Assembly: GCF_023657445.1 (NCBI RefSeq)
Contig: NZ_JAGTWY010000001.1
Location: forward strand, 1,178,001-1,242,000
Direction: 5' to 3'
Length of the DNA stretch: 64,000 nucleotides
From: Marinobacter sediminum
Lineage (GTDB): Bacteria > Pseudomonadota > Gammaproteobacteria > Pseudomonadales > Oleiphilaceae
Positions within the stretch are counted from its first letter, which is position 1. Each line of letters opens with the position of its first letter. The notes beneath the pieces were generated by a model that was given only the letters and a program-made list of their open reading frames with translations, was not told the DNA's origin and made no database searches. The translations under genes were made by a program, and so were the position numbers. Positions 8,228 through 16,383 of the stretch are shown here, piece after piece.

Positions 8228-9018
8228 TGCGCCTTCCGCTCACGGGTCAGTTCCTGCAGCACAAGCTCCATCATGTGCCGGTTGATGCCCATCCCGAGAT
8301 GGGAGACGTCGGTGGTTATGTAGCGGGTGGTGCTGTCATTGGCCAGGATGCTGGCGGACCAGTCCACTATTCCGTCGGTTCGGCTAATGATGGCGCTGAC
8401 GGGTGGCTTGATTGGCTTCTGATTGCGTCTTTCTATTTCCAGCTCAATCCAGTCGAGATCTAAGCCCCGCTTACTTAGAAGGCCTGCCGCACTGGTGTAT
8501 TTGGGACCGCCGATCACCGGTGAACCCAAGGTGACCACCTGGTCGACATACTGTGGCAGATCTCTTGCGACTTCACGGGCGATGGTTCCGCCGAGGCTCC
8601 AGCCTACCAGCGATGCGGTGGTTGAATGTTCCTCGCAGAAACGTGATACCCGCTCTACCATCTGATCACACAGATAGGGAACACCGGTCTCGCCTGCGAC
8701 TTTTTCGGGTATCTCGAAGTCCCAGGACAGCATGTGCGGATCGTGGGGAAGATCCAGGCCGGCTTTATTGACGCCGAGCCCCCATTCCAGTGGATTGAAG
8801 CCATGGCGCCGCAAGAAATAGCGCATCGGAGCCATGGCCCTGTCGCTTGCTCCAAACCCCGGTAGAACGAACACGGCCCTGTTCTGGCCCATATCCGTGA
8901 CGTTGCGTGACGCAAGTCTGGTCATCCAGAGTGGCAATGCCAGCACGTCGGCTGCAGCTCTGAGTTCCAGCGCTCTCAAGCTGGCAGGTGGCACGGAGAG
9001 AAACGGTGAGTTCAACAT
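8224..9018 (-). CDS. Alpha/beta hydrolase (second gene of marR operon)
   Basis: 264 aa from ATG 9018, chosen because GGAG lies seven bases ahead; ATG 9024 is too close to it. The motifs are VLPGFGASDRAM for the oxyanion region, the elbow GWSLGG (Ser141), an acid in SRTDGIVDW and a His in VSHLGM. A Trp rather than His precedes the nucleophile. The long stretch between the oxyanion motif and the elbow resembles lipase-like or PGAP1-like hydrolases. It lies 22 bases after the MarR gene and is coupled to a second hydrolase. Confidence 0.83.
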   Translation of the reverse strand: MLNSPFLSVPPASLRALELRAAADVLALPLWMTRLASRNVTDMGQNRAVFVLPGFGASDRAMAPMRYFLRRHGFNPLEWGLGVNKAGLDLPHDPHMLSWDFEIPEKVAGETGVPYLCDQMVERVSRFCEEHSTTASLVGWSLGGTIAREVARDLPQYVDQVVTLGSPVIGGPKYTSAAGLLSKRGLDLDWIELEIERRNQKPIKPPVSAIISRTDGIVDWSASILANDSTTRYITTDVSHLGMGINRHMMELVLQELTRERKAQ

Positions 9019-9040
9019 GAACATTCTCCAGAGGTTTCGC

Positions 9041-9520
9041 CTAATCCAGGGCGGCTTTCACAATGCTGTATGCGTCCATCGACAACAGGTGCTGTTTCAT
9101 TTGGCGCATCAGACGCCCGACAATTGCAACTTCTTCATCGGTGAATGGCTGCAGCTGCTGGCGAACAAATTCAGCGGCCACTTTATTGGCGTCCAGGAGA
9201 AGATGATGGCCCTGAGAAGTGAGCTCGAATACAAGGGATCGGCCATCGGTTTGGTGGCTTTGCCGATCAATCAAGCCTCGGGACAGCAGGCGATTGGTCA
9301 CCCCGGTGATGTTGCCCTTGGTCACCAGCAGTCGTTCAGCGATTCGTTTTGGTGTGGCGTTTTGCTTGAGCGAACGAATCAGGATCATTACCTCGAACTG
9401 AGCGGGCGTCAGGTCGACGTGATTCAGGGCTGAGCCATACCGCTGACTGCAGACTTGGTAGGCTTCAACAACGGCGCGCCAGGAGTCGGCTCGCGTTTGG
9501 GTAAGTTCAGTGTTCGCCAT
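9041..9520 (-). CDS. MarR family transcriptional regulator
   Basis: About 159 aa with the MarR winged helix: LTPAQFEVMILIRSL, RIAERLLVTKGNITGVTNRLLSRGLIDR, then the wing TDGRSLVFELTSQG. It leads a three-gene operon with two alpha/beta hydrolases. ATG 9520 follows GAGG at eight bases; the TTG just upstream is less likely. MarR proteins usually repress their own operon and release DNA on binding a phenolic or fatty ligand. A palindrome-rich candidate operator lies directly upstream at 9540-9578. Confidence 0.9.
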   Translation of the reverse strand: MANTELTQTRADSWRAVVEAYQVCSQRYGSALNHVDLTPAQFEVMILIRSLKQNATPKRIAERLLVTKGNITGVTNRLLSRGLIDRQSHQTDGRSLVFELTSQGHHLLLDANKVAAEFVRQQLQPFTDEEVAIVGRLMRQMKQHLLSMDAYSIVKAALD

Positions 9521-9539
9521 CAAAACATCCTCGGTTTTG

Positions 9540-9578
9540 ATTTAGTACTGAACTAACTAGTTTATGGATCAACTAAAT
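9540..9578. promoter_or_regulatory. Candidate MarR operator region
   Basis: Twenty bases upstream of the MarR start, ATTTAGT (9540-9546) and ACTAAAT (9572-9578) form an inverted pair around an internal perfect palindrome AACTAGTT (9555-9562). AT-rich nested palindromes just upstream of a marR gene are typical autoregulatory sites. Binding by this regulator is inference. Confidence 0.45.
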
Positions 9579-10062
9579 TGGAAATATTTTTCTTAGGAGG
9601 CTTTTCAAGCGGTAGGGCGCAGGCTCCGCGCTTTTTGAACTATCGTTTTACAACTCGAAACCGTCGCGTGAGCTGGGCGTAACCTAATCCTGAACGTTCG
9701 CTTTGCGACCTAAGCAGGCTTTACAGTATTAATTTCCGGCCTGAGCTAAGGCCCTACAATTAACTGCAGCCATTCGATGCCTAAGCTTCTTTCGTTGTTC
9801 AGAAGCACAGGCGGCAGTATTGACCTTTGTGTTGTTGGAACGGTGTTTTTCGCCGCCCGTCAGAGGTGAACTTAGGCACTGGTGTGTTGGAATGCTTGTA
9901 TAAAAAGCAATTCATCGGTGCTTCGGGTTGACCGACCGGGTTTTATGTTCACTGATTTCTAAATTAGACTCTTTCATGGCGAGCCCTCTCAACTAGGGCT
10001 GTGTGTTGGTAAGTGACCATATCAGTATATCCATGCTGCCGAGATGGGCAGGTCAAAACACC
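9579..10062. other. Intergenic region with repeat copy E
   Basis: About 480 bases between the MarR promoter and the HDAC-family gene. It holds repeat copy E and a TTGACC hexamer near 9816. I see no coding stretch that looks real. Confidence 0.5.
9693..9710 (+). repeat. Dispersed intergenic repeat, copy E
   Basis: AACGTTCGCTTTGCGACC, the last copy I could find in the window, followed by TAAGCAGGC as in copy D. Confidence 0.75.
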
Positions 10063-11238
10063 ATGTCTGGGATGACAGCTATGACGGCGACCGTATTGAT
10101 CTATTACGACTTCCGCATGCTCGGTCACAATCCACACGGTTGGGATCCTGACCGTCCCGAATGGACCGACGCCGTCAAGGCAATGATTGAGCTGCAGTAT
10201 CCCAACAGCAACCTGGACACCTATAGCCATCCGGAACGTCCGGAGCGCCTTACCGCGATCGTCGATCGGCTGGTTATCAAGCCCATCGACGGCGTGCGGT
10301 GGATGCTGCCAGACCCGGCCAGCGCCACTCAGCTCGAGCGGGCACATGATGCAGCCTATGTGGCTCATATCGAGTCTCTGGATGGACAGTCCGGCTGGCT
10401 GGCCAAAGACACGACCGCAGTGTCGCCGGGCAGTGTGATGGCGGCCCGCCTGGCGGCCGGTTCCGGGATCGGCGCGATCGAAACTATCACCGCCGGTGAA
10501 GCCCGGCGGGCGTTCTGTATCGTGCGTCCGCCAGGTCACCATGCTCCGGCCGACCGTGCCCGGGGCTTTTGCCTTTATAACAACCTGGCAGTCGCTGCGG
10601 CGCATGCGCGCAAAGCGCTTGGCTATGACCGCGTAATGATCTGGGACTGGGACATGCATCACGGCAACGGCACCCAGGCCATTTTCTATGACGACCCCAG
10701 CGTGCTGGTGGTCGATAGCCACTGCGCGGCACCGTTCTACCCGGGCACCGGCCTGTTGGCTGAAACCGGAGCTGGAGCCGGTCTCGGTTACCATCTCAAC
10801 GTGCCACTGCCCATTGGTTTTGGCAACGCCGCGCTGCTGAAGGTGTTCGAGCAGGTGGTGAGGCCGGCGGCACATGCATTCCGGCCCGATATTGTGTTGG
10901 TATCCACCGGCTTCGACTGCCATCACCTCGACATGGTCTGCGCCATGGACGAGACCGGCTATGCGGCCGTCACCCAGCGCATGAGCGGCCTGGCCGACGA
11001 GCTCTGTGATGGCCGACTGGTACTGATGCTGGAAGGCGGCTACAACGCCAAGGCTTTGGCTGATAGCGCCTATGCTGTGAGCGAGGCGCTGGCAGGGAAA
11101 CCGGTGCCAGCGCTTAATGTCCTGGCGGATGACCCCGGTTGTGCGGCCGCGTCCGATGCAGCGGCGTTCCATGCCAAATCCATAGCCGCGCTGAGCACAG
11201 CCTCTAAACGTAGAAGTCCAGATCTTCCTGGGCTTTGA
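10063..11238 (+). CDS. Histone deacetylase family amidohydrolase (class II type)
   Basis: About 391 aa. The arginase/deacetylase core is clear: HPERPERL, RPPGHHA, GFCLYNN, WDWDMHHGNGT supplying the D-x-H zinc ligands, STGFDCHHLD supplying the second Asp, and the terminal LEGGYN carrying the catalytic Tyr. Bacterial members remove acetyl groups from polyamines or other small amides, or from proteins. Several starts are possible: GTG 10003 opens the frame, and ATG 10063, 10072 and 10081 all precede TATVLIYYDF, where homology-like sequence begins. I chose 10063 without strong ribosome-site support. The 3' end overlaps the convergent ATP-grasp gene by 35 bases. Confidence 0.88.
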   Translation: MSGMTAMTATVLIYYDFRMLGHNPHGWDPDRPEWTDAVKAMIELQYPNSNLDTYSHPERPERLTAIVDRLVIKPIDGVRWMLPDPASATQLERAHDAAYVAHIESLDGQSGWLAKDTTAVSPGSVMAARLAAGSGIGAIETITAGEARRAFCIVRPPGHHAPADRARGFCLYNNLAVAAAHARKALGYDRVMIWDWDMHHGNGTQAIFYDDPSVLVVDSHCAAPFYPGTGLLAETGAGAGLGYHLNVPLPIGFGNAALLKVFEQVVRPAAHAFRPDIVLVSTGFDCHHLDMVCAMDETGYAAVTQRMSGLADELCDGRLVLMLEGGYNAKALADSAYAVSEALAGKPVPALNVLADDPGCAAASDAAAFHAKSIAALSTASKRRSPDLPGL

Positions 11239-12511
11239 GCAGGTCCCGCATCTTGATGGGGTCGTCACCGAAGAAGAAGATCAGGCCCCAGTGCGTGCCG
11301 TAGGCTAAACGGTCAGGAACCGTCTCTTCTTTAGGCGGGACCAATTCGTGAGACTCGAAGTAGGGGTGTTCAACCGTTTCTTTGGGCATTTCCAGCCTGC
11401 TGATCACACGACGTCTTGGATACACACCGAAGCAACCGGCGTAGCCCTTCGCGTCGACCACTTCGCGGGGGAAAAAGGCATCGACTTCTTCTTTCGTGCT
11501 CTTGGGGTCGAACACCAGCATTGATGCCTGGTAAGCGCTGAATCCATAGGCTCGCTCGATCAGCTCGAACGCCTTGAACCCCGGCGGACGATACGCAACT
11601 TCCCCAAAATACATTTCGCCGTCAGCCGTAACGAAGTACTCGGGATGGATAAACCCGAATTTGATGTCGAAGGTTTTGATCAGCAGTTCGATCTGCTTGG
11701 TGATCGCGTTGCGCCAGCTCTCTAGCTCATTGGTAGCGGGGACGAACACCGAGTAACCCAGCGTGACGTATTCGGAAATATTAAGGAACTTGATTTTCCC
11801 GTCGTGGATCCAGGCCTCGACAGCAAACTCCCAGCCACTCAGGTGACTTTCCATCAGCAGGGGATATTCTTCCGGCGGAATGGCGTCAATGTCTTCTACC
11901 TTGCGAATCATTCGGTGGCCGAGGCAACCGGCTTTGTCGAAGGCCTTGACGTGAATCGGGTCGTCCGGGTCACCCTCAAGGTGCAAGAGTGTCTGATTGA
12001 CGCGCCTCATGAAGCGGACAATGTCGTCTTTTTCATATGCCTCCTCGAAGATCCCGACGCGAATACCGCCAAGTTGTGCGCGGCGCTTCATCAGGGCTTT
12101 GTCACGAAACAAAATAGACTGGCCGTACATATGAGGTTCTTTAAACAGGACTGAGTTGATCGCCCCTGACCACTCGACGGTTTCCTCGAAGAGAGGTAGC
12201 GCTACATCAACGCCTTCCGCTTTTAGCCTTTCTGCAATCTCCATGGACCGGTCATTCAGGCGGGTAAAATCCCATGGAATGAAAGGTATCTTGTTTGCGG
12301 TGCAGAAATCCGCAGCCCAATCGGGAGCGACCACAATATAGCGACGGTCGAACTTCTGCGCGGCCTTGACCGCATTCAAGCTCCAGCCAAGCAGGGCAAT
12401 GTAGCCTTTGTTCGGATCCTTGGGCGTTTCCGTCCCGCGTACCGAGTCCATGGTTGGGTCGAGCCAGCCTGATACATCTGTAGCTGATTGCGTTTCTGAC
12501 GTTATCGACAT
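11204..12511 (-). CDS. ATP-grasp domain ligase
   Basis: 435 aa. An N-terminal pre-ATP-grasp region (GYIALLGWSLNAVKAAQ, then VVAPDWAAD) leads into an ATP-grasp fold: VKAFDKAGCLGHRMI carries the ATP-contacting Lys and Gly loop, LLMESHLSGWEFAVEAW the adenine-side strand, and FGEVAYRPPG the metal-binding segment. The usual E-x-N-x-R of that segment reads E-V-A-Y-R, so the Asn is Ala. The family joins carboxylates to amines or thiols via acyl-phosphate. AAGGAGAA precedes the ATG. No partner biosynthetic genes are adjacent; its only close neighbour is the convergent HDAC-like amidohydrolase, which would catalyse the opposite type of chemistry. Product unknown. Confidence 0.82.
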   Translation of the reverse strand: MSITSETQSATDVSGWLDPTMDSVRGTETPKDPNKGYIALLGWSLNAVKAAQKFDRRYIVVAPDWAADFCTANKIPFIPWDFTRLNDRSMEIAERLKAEGVDVALPLFEETVEWSGAINSVLFKEPHMYGQSILFRDKALMKRRAQLGGIRVGIFEEAYEKDDIVRFMRRVNQTLLHLEGDPDDPIHVKAFDKAGCLGHRMIRKVEDIDAIPPEEYPLLMESHLSGWEFAVEAWIHDGKIKFLNISEYVTLGYSVFVPATNELESWRNAITKQIELLIKTFDIKFGFIHPEYFVTADGEMYFGEVAYRPPGFKAFELIERAYGFSAYQASMLVFDPKSTKEEVDAFFPREVVDAKGYAGCFGVYPRRRVISRLEMPKETVEHPYFESHELVPPKEETVPDRLAYGTHWGLIFFFGDDPIKMRDLLKAQEDLDFYV

Positions 12512-12794
12512 GCTAGCTTCTCCTTACTGGTTAGCTCAGAACTAAGCCCACAATGAAATGCGCCAGGTGAGCGGAGCCGTTAGGCCGGGCAGTTCTCAAG
12601 GGGCAGATTCAGCGGGTCAATGCATTCCAATTTTCACCATAGGACTTAACCGGTCTGGTTACAAACTGAAACGCGGGCACCGGAACACGGCGGCTCATGG
12701 CAAAACAGACCTCACGTTTAACCCCGTGTTATTGCCTATTTTGTTTGTGGTTGTCCCGTCCCCATAATGTCTGTGGCACATGATGGAGGTCTCC

Positions 12795-13001
12795 ATGTCT
12801 GACTCGAAAAAGTTTACAGAAACACATGAGGAGCGCGATTTACGCGAGAATCGAAAGTTCTCGGTGTCGAGCAATCGTGGGCGCGCAAGTCACAGGGTTC
12901 GTTACGTCGAAGCTGGTGGCGCGGCCGTGGATATGGAAGACTGCACACTCTGCCAGGCGGTCCCGGAGCTTTCAGGTTCAGGGGAAGGCGGGAAAGCCTG
13001 A
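12795..13001 (+). CDS. Hypothetical 68-aa ORF
   Basis: ATG 12795 follows a strong GGAGG with a five- to six-base spacer, and the frame is open for 68 codons. The product is hydrophilic (MSDSKKFTETHEERDLRENR...) with a CTLC pair near its end. I do not recognise it. The overlapping frames are also open and the base composition is GC-rich, so this may be chance or the remnant of a larger gene. Confidence 0.3.
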   Translation: MSDSKKFTETHEERDLRENRKFSVSSNRGRASHRVRYVEAGGAAVDMEDCTLCQAVPELSGSGEGGKA

Positions 13002-13060
13002 GCACGCCGATATGATGAGCCCAGGCTTGTTGCTATAAGCAGTTTGTCGGTTGCGATCGA

Positions 13061-14170
13061 CTAGATATCACGGCCAGGGTATGTGGCCTCTTTTCGCTCA
13101 TCTGCCTCTTTCTGGCGATCAGCAAGCTCTTCGGGCTCATTTTTGGGTACCTGCCATCCTTGAAGATTTTCTTCGATGAGCTTCACCAGGGCATCGATAT
13201 GTCCTGGGGTGGCGTTAAGCGCCGGAATATAGCTGAATGCCTGGCCGCCCGACTCCATAAAGTACCCGCGGTTTTCCTCGTTTATCTCCTCAATTGTTTC
13301 AAGACAATCCGAGGAAAAACCGGGACAGAACGCATCCACCGATTTTACGCCCTTTCCAGGCAGGGACTTGAGGGTCTCGTCCGTATAGGGTTTGAGCCAC
13401 TCCTCTTTTCCAAACCTGGACTGAAATGTGGTGAGGTAATCTTCCTTGCTCAACCCAAGCCGCTCAGCCAGCAGGCGAGAGGTCTTGTGGCATTCGCAAT
13501 GGTAAGGATCCCCTTTCATGAGGTATTTAAGGGGTACGCCATGGTAAGAGAGAATCAGCTTCTCGTTGCGACCGTGATTCGCCCAGTGCGCCTCAATGTG
13601 CCTCGCCATCGCCTCGATATATGGAGGAAAATCCGGGTAGTGGGACACAAAGCGAAAGTCCGGTAACCAGCGTCGTTTGCTGAAGTCCTTTGCGATTGCA
13701 TCAAAGGTCGAGGCCGATGTTGACGCGGAATACTGGGGGTAGAGAGGTAAAACCAGAAGCTTTCGTACCCCCTGATTCTGCATTTCATCAAGTACATTTG
13801 GGATGGATGGGTTGCCGTACCGCATGGCGAAGCCAACAACGACATTGGGGCCGTATTTCTTTTTGAGGGCCTCGCGAATGCCTTCTGCCTGCTTCGCCGT
13901 ATGAATCAGCAGAGGTGAGCCCTCTGGCTGCCAGACACCCGAGTAAGCCTCAGCACTGCGTTTTGGTCGGATCCGCAGGATGATGCCGTGAAGAATGAGC
14001 CACCATAGAGGGCGGGGAAGCTCTACCACACGCGGGTCTGAGAGAAATTCGGCCAAGTACCGACGGAGTGCGGATGGTGTGGGGGCGTCGGGAGTACCAA
14101 GATTGGTTACCAGAATACCGAGACGCTCGGCCTGGTTGTGGCTGAAATTCTCTGAGCCTTTGAACTGCAT
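13061..14170 (-). CDS. hemH: Ferrochelatase
   Basis: Inserts Fe2+ into protoporphyrin IX in the last step of haem synthesis. 369 aa, full length. It opens GILVTNLGTPDAPTPSALRRYL, has the catalytic His in LSYHGVP, the cysteines of YHCECHKTSRLLAERLGL, and the second metal-site segment in PGFSSDCLETIEEI with its conserved Glu. The charged tail after TPGHIDALVKLI is longer than the family core and ends in a Glu/Lys-rich extension. The next minus-strand gene (14216-14647) lies 45 bases upstream, so the two may be co-transcribed. Confidence 0.97.
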   Translation of the reverse strand: MQFKGSENFSHNQAERLGILVTNLGTPDAPTPSALRRYLAEFLSDPRVVELPRPLWWLILHGIILRIRPKRSAEAYSGVWQPEGSPLLIHTAKQAEGIREALKKKYGPNVVVGFAMRYGNPSIPNVLDEMQNQGVRKLLVLPLYPQYSASTSASTFDAIAKDFSKRRWLPDFRFVSHYPDFPPYIEAMARHIEAHWANHGRNEKLILSYHGVPLKYLMKGDPYHCECHKTSRLLAERLGLSKEDYLTTFQSRFGKEEWLKPYTDETLKSLPGKGVKSVDAFCPGFSSDCLETIEEINEENRGYFMESGGQAFSYIPALNATPGHIDALVKLIEENLQGWQVPKNEPEELADRQKEADERKEATYPGRDI

Positions 14171-14215
14171 TCGCTGAATCCTGATCGTTAATTCTTGGGG
14201 GAACCGGTCAGCCCT

Positions 14216-14647
14216 TCAGCCTCCGTGTTTGGCCTGCTGGGCCATTCGGGGCGCGAGTCCACTGATGTCATAGCCTGCGTTGCGGGCTTTATCAACTATT
14301 TCAGGAGCCGGGGCGTTACGGGCCGCGCTCAGTGCCCAGAGTACGGTACAACGGGTTCCTGAGCGGCAGAAAGCCAATACGGGTTTTTCGGCATCCCGGA
14401 TCATTGGCGCGAAGCGCTCTATGTCCTGGTCGGTGATATTGCCGGATTCAACAGGCATATAAACCCAGTCGAGACCGTTCTCGCTGGCTGCGGCTGCGAT
14501 ATCTGCCATTGTCGGCTGACCAGGCTCTTCCTGGTCCGGGCGGTTGGCAACCAGGGTCTTGAAACCGAGGCGGGCAGCCTCCGCTACTTCGGCGACAGAA
14601 ATCTGGGGTGCTACCGAAATAGTGTCATCGATCTTTCTGATATCCAT
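14216..14647 (-). CDS. TIGR01244/DUF442 family sulfur transferase or phosphatase
   Basis: 143 aa from ATG 14647, which has GGAG eight bases ahead. It begins MDIRKIDDTISVAPQIS and carries FKTLVANRPDQEEPGQP and the PTP-like loop AFCRSGTRC. This is the small dual-specificity-phosphatase-fold domain found fused or linked to ETHE1/Blh-type sulfur dioxygenase genes. It lies downstream of two YeeE/YedE genes, and that clustering supports a role in sulfide or persulfide handling. No dioxygenase or SQR gene is present in the window. Confidence 0.8.
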   Translation of the reverse strand: MDIRKIDDTISVAPQISVAEVAEAARLGFKTLVANRPDQEEPGQPTMADIAAAASENGLDWVYMPVESGNITDQDIERFAPMIRDAEKPVLAFCRSGTRCTVLWALSAARNAPAPEIVDKARNAGYDISGLAPRMAQQAKHGG

Positions 14648-14744
14648 AGGTTTTTGTCTCCGAGGACAGTAAACGAGCTGCCGCAATGATCGCACAGCTC
14701 TTGCTGCGTGTCAGACCGGCGGCTCAAGAAATTGATGAATTCAG

Positions 14745-15170
14745 TCAGGCTTTTGTTCGCGCGCGTTCAATTACTTCAAAGATCACCATGCCGGCCAACA
14801 TAGCAGCCACAAAAACCATGGCCTTGCTCTCGCCTGCGCCAAGTGCGACGAGACCGGGCCCCGGGCAGAAACCTGCAATGCCCCAACCAGCACCGAAGGT
14901 CAGTCCACCGATGACCAGGCGCTTATCGATGTGGGTATGCCCGGGAATCGTCATGTTGAAGCCGAGGAACGACAATGTGCGTTTCCTGGCCACGGCGAAA
15001 GCGCCCAGGCCCACCAGGATGGCGCCTCCCATAACGAATGCGAGGGAAGGGTCCCAGAGGCCGGCAAGATCGAGAAAACCAAGAACCTTTTCCGGGTTCG
15101 ACATGCCGGAGACAATAAGGCCAAGTCCGAAAACCAATCCTGAAATGAAAGACGCAATAGAGTATTTCAT
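14745..15170 (-). CDS. YeeE/YedE family transporter, C-terminal half (DUF6691)
   Basis: 141 aa with four hydrophobic segments and the signature GAGWGIAGFCPGPGL, whose Cys is the sulfur-relay residue in YeeE-type thiosulfate transporters. It lies four bases after the companion half-gene. The two together correspond to one full YeeE and probably assemble as a complex in the inner membrane. Confidence 0.88.
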   Translation of the reverse strand: MKYSIASFISGLVFGLGLIVSGMSNPEKVLGFLDLAGLWDPSLAFVMGGAILVGLGAFAVARKRTLSFLGFNMTIPGHTHIDKRLVIGGLTFGAGWGIAGFCPGPGLVALGAGESKAMVFVAAMLAGMVIFEVIERARTKA

Positions 15171-15174
15171 GGCA

Positions 15175-15612
15175 TCAGGCTCCCAGCAGGTGACGAATAA
15201 CGAAAACAGTGATGAACCCCGCAGCCATAAAGCTCAGAGTGGCTGCCAGAGATCGCAGGGATAGCCTCGAAAGGCCGCATACGCCGTGGCCACTGGTGCA
15301 CCCCGAACCGTAGCGGGTGCCTATGCCGACCAAGAGGCCGGCGATAATGAGAGCTGGGTAACCGGCGTTGATCTCTATGGCAGGCATTTCTGAAGCCAGA
15401 ATCCAGACAGTTGGTGCGCCGATCAGCCCGATGAGGAAGGCAAGCCGCCATGCAATGTCACCACGAGCTGGCGTGAGCAGGCCGCCGAGTATGCCGCTAA
15501 TTCCGGCAATCCGGCCGTTCAGAAGCAGGAAGCTGGCAGCTGCAAGGCCAATAAGAATACCGCCCACAAGCGCGGACCAGGGAGTAAAGTTACTCCAGGC
15601 AATTTCGATCAT
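15175..15612 (-). CDS. YeeE/YedE family transporter, N-terminal half
   Basis: 145 aa, hydrophobic, with the signature GSGCTSGHGVCGLSRLS, whose two cysteines line the sulfur path in YeeE. First gene of the sulfur trio (this gene, DUF6691, DUF442). A hairpin followed by a T run on the minus strand sits about 75 bases upstream of its ATG. That is a possible attenuator, so expression may be controlled at the leader RNA. Confidence 0.88.
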   Translation of the reverse strand: MIEIAWSNFTPWSALVGGILIGLAAASFLLLNGRIAGISGILGGLLTPARGDIAWRLAFLIGLIGAPTVWILASEMPAIEINAGYPALIIAGLLVGIGTRYGSGCTSGHGVCGLSRLSLRSLAATLSFMAAGFITVFVIRHLLGA

Positions 15613-15959
15613 TCAGTGTCTCCGAGGTTTTTCATGGTTCAATAGTGGAATAAGGATATAACTGGGGGCAATAATAACAAAAAAAAGCCCGGCAATGTGT
15701 GCCGGGCAGAGGCGTGCGAGTAGTATCCATGAAAGACTTCCAGACAAACCGGCATCAGCAGGGACACCGGTATAGGGAAGTATTGACTATATTTTGAACA
15801 CTTCAAGCGAGACTCACTTTCGTTTGAAAACATTTTTTCATATTGGATGCGTGTTTATACTGCGGCCTTTGGTGACGCGGTTTTCAGCCTGACTGAAATC
15901 CTCCTCACACTGTAATACAATAGAGGCCTATAGCAATATTCTGTCCCCGAGGTTGTTAC
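15613..15959. other. Divergent intergenic region, about 350 bp
   Basis: It separates the sulfur operon (minus) from the phasin gene (plus). It contains a strong intrinsic-terminator-like hairpin oriented for minus-strand transcripts and AT-rich stretches around 15790-15860 that could hold promoters. No convincing ORF. Confidence 0.5.
15679..15707 (-). terminator. Intrinsic terminator or attenuator in yeeE leader
   Basis: Read on the minus strand, GCCCGGCA, a five-base loop and TGCCGGGC (15707 to 15687) form an eight-base-pair perfect stem followed by eight T residues. No gene lies upstream on that strand, so it must end a leader transcript or a small RNA. Confidence 0.75.
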
Positions 15960-16376
15960 ATGTCTGACGAAAACGACAATAAGCCGGAGAATGATCCGCA
16001 ACTGGCTGCAAAAATCAAGGGTTCCGCTCGCCAGATCTGGCTTGCTGGCCTTGGGGCGTACACGAAAGCCGAAGAAGACACCGGACGTTTTTTTGATCGG
16101 CTGGTCCAGGAAGGTGAGCAACTTGAGAGCAAAACCCGTGGCGCGGTTGAGAAACAGATCAAGTCTGTTGAAGACCGGGTGGGCGATGTTCGCGATCGGG
16201 CCACCGGTACCTGGGACAAACTTGAACACCTGTTCGACGAACGCGTGTCCGGGGCGCTGAGAAGGCTGGGAATCCATCGTCGGGATGAGATCGAAGCCCT
16301 GGAGCGACGGATCGAAGCCCTGGAGAGTGAATTGGTGCGCCTGCAGAAACAATCCGGCCACGACGAAGAGGGGTAG
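15960..16376 (+). CDS. Phasin family protein (PhaF/PhaI type)
   Basis: 138 aa. It has the conserved core IKGSARQIWLAGLGAYTKAEEDTGRFFDRLVQEGEQLE near residues 20-60, then a long amphipathic helix and a C-terminal leucine-zipper-like coil (EIEALERRIEALESELVRL). It matches the poly(hydroxyalkanoate) granule-associated family that coats storage granules. The Lys/Ala-rich DNA-binding tail of PhaF is absent, so it is closer to PhaI. It converges on a PhaD-like TetR regulator seven bases away. No PHA synthase gene is in the window. Confidence 0.88.
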   Translation: MSDENDNKPENDPQLAAKIKGSARQIWLAGLGAYTKAEEDTGRFFDRLVQEGEQLESKTRGAVEKQIKSVEDRVGDVRDRATGTWDKLEHLFDERVSGALRRLGIHRRDEIEALERRIEALESELVRLQKQSGHDEEG

Positions 16377-16383
16377 CTCTGGT

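Noticed and set aside
9964..11268. 434-codon minus-strand frame over the HDAC-family gene
   Set aside because: The plus-strand protein has all catalytic motifs of its family; the antisense frame has no recognisable motif or ribosome site.
13555..13575. TTGCGACC inside hemH as a sixth copy of the dispersed repeat
   Set aside because: Only the last eight bases match and it lies within a coding sequence; treated as chance.
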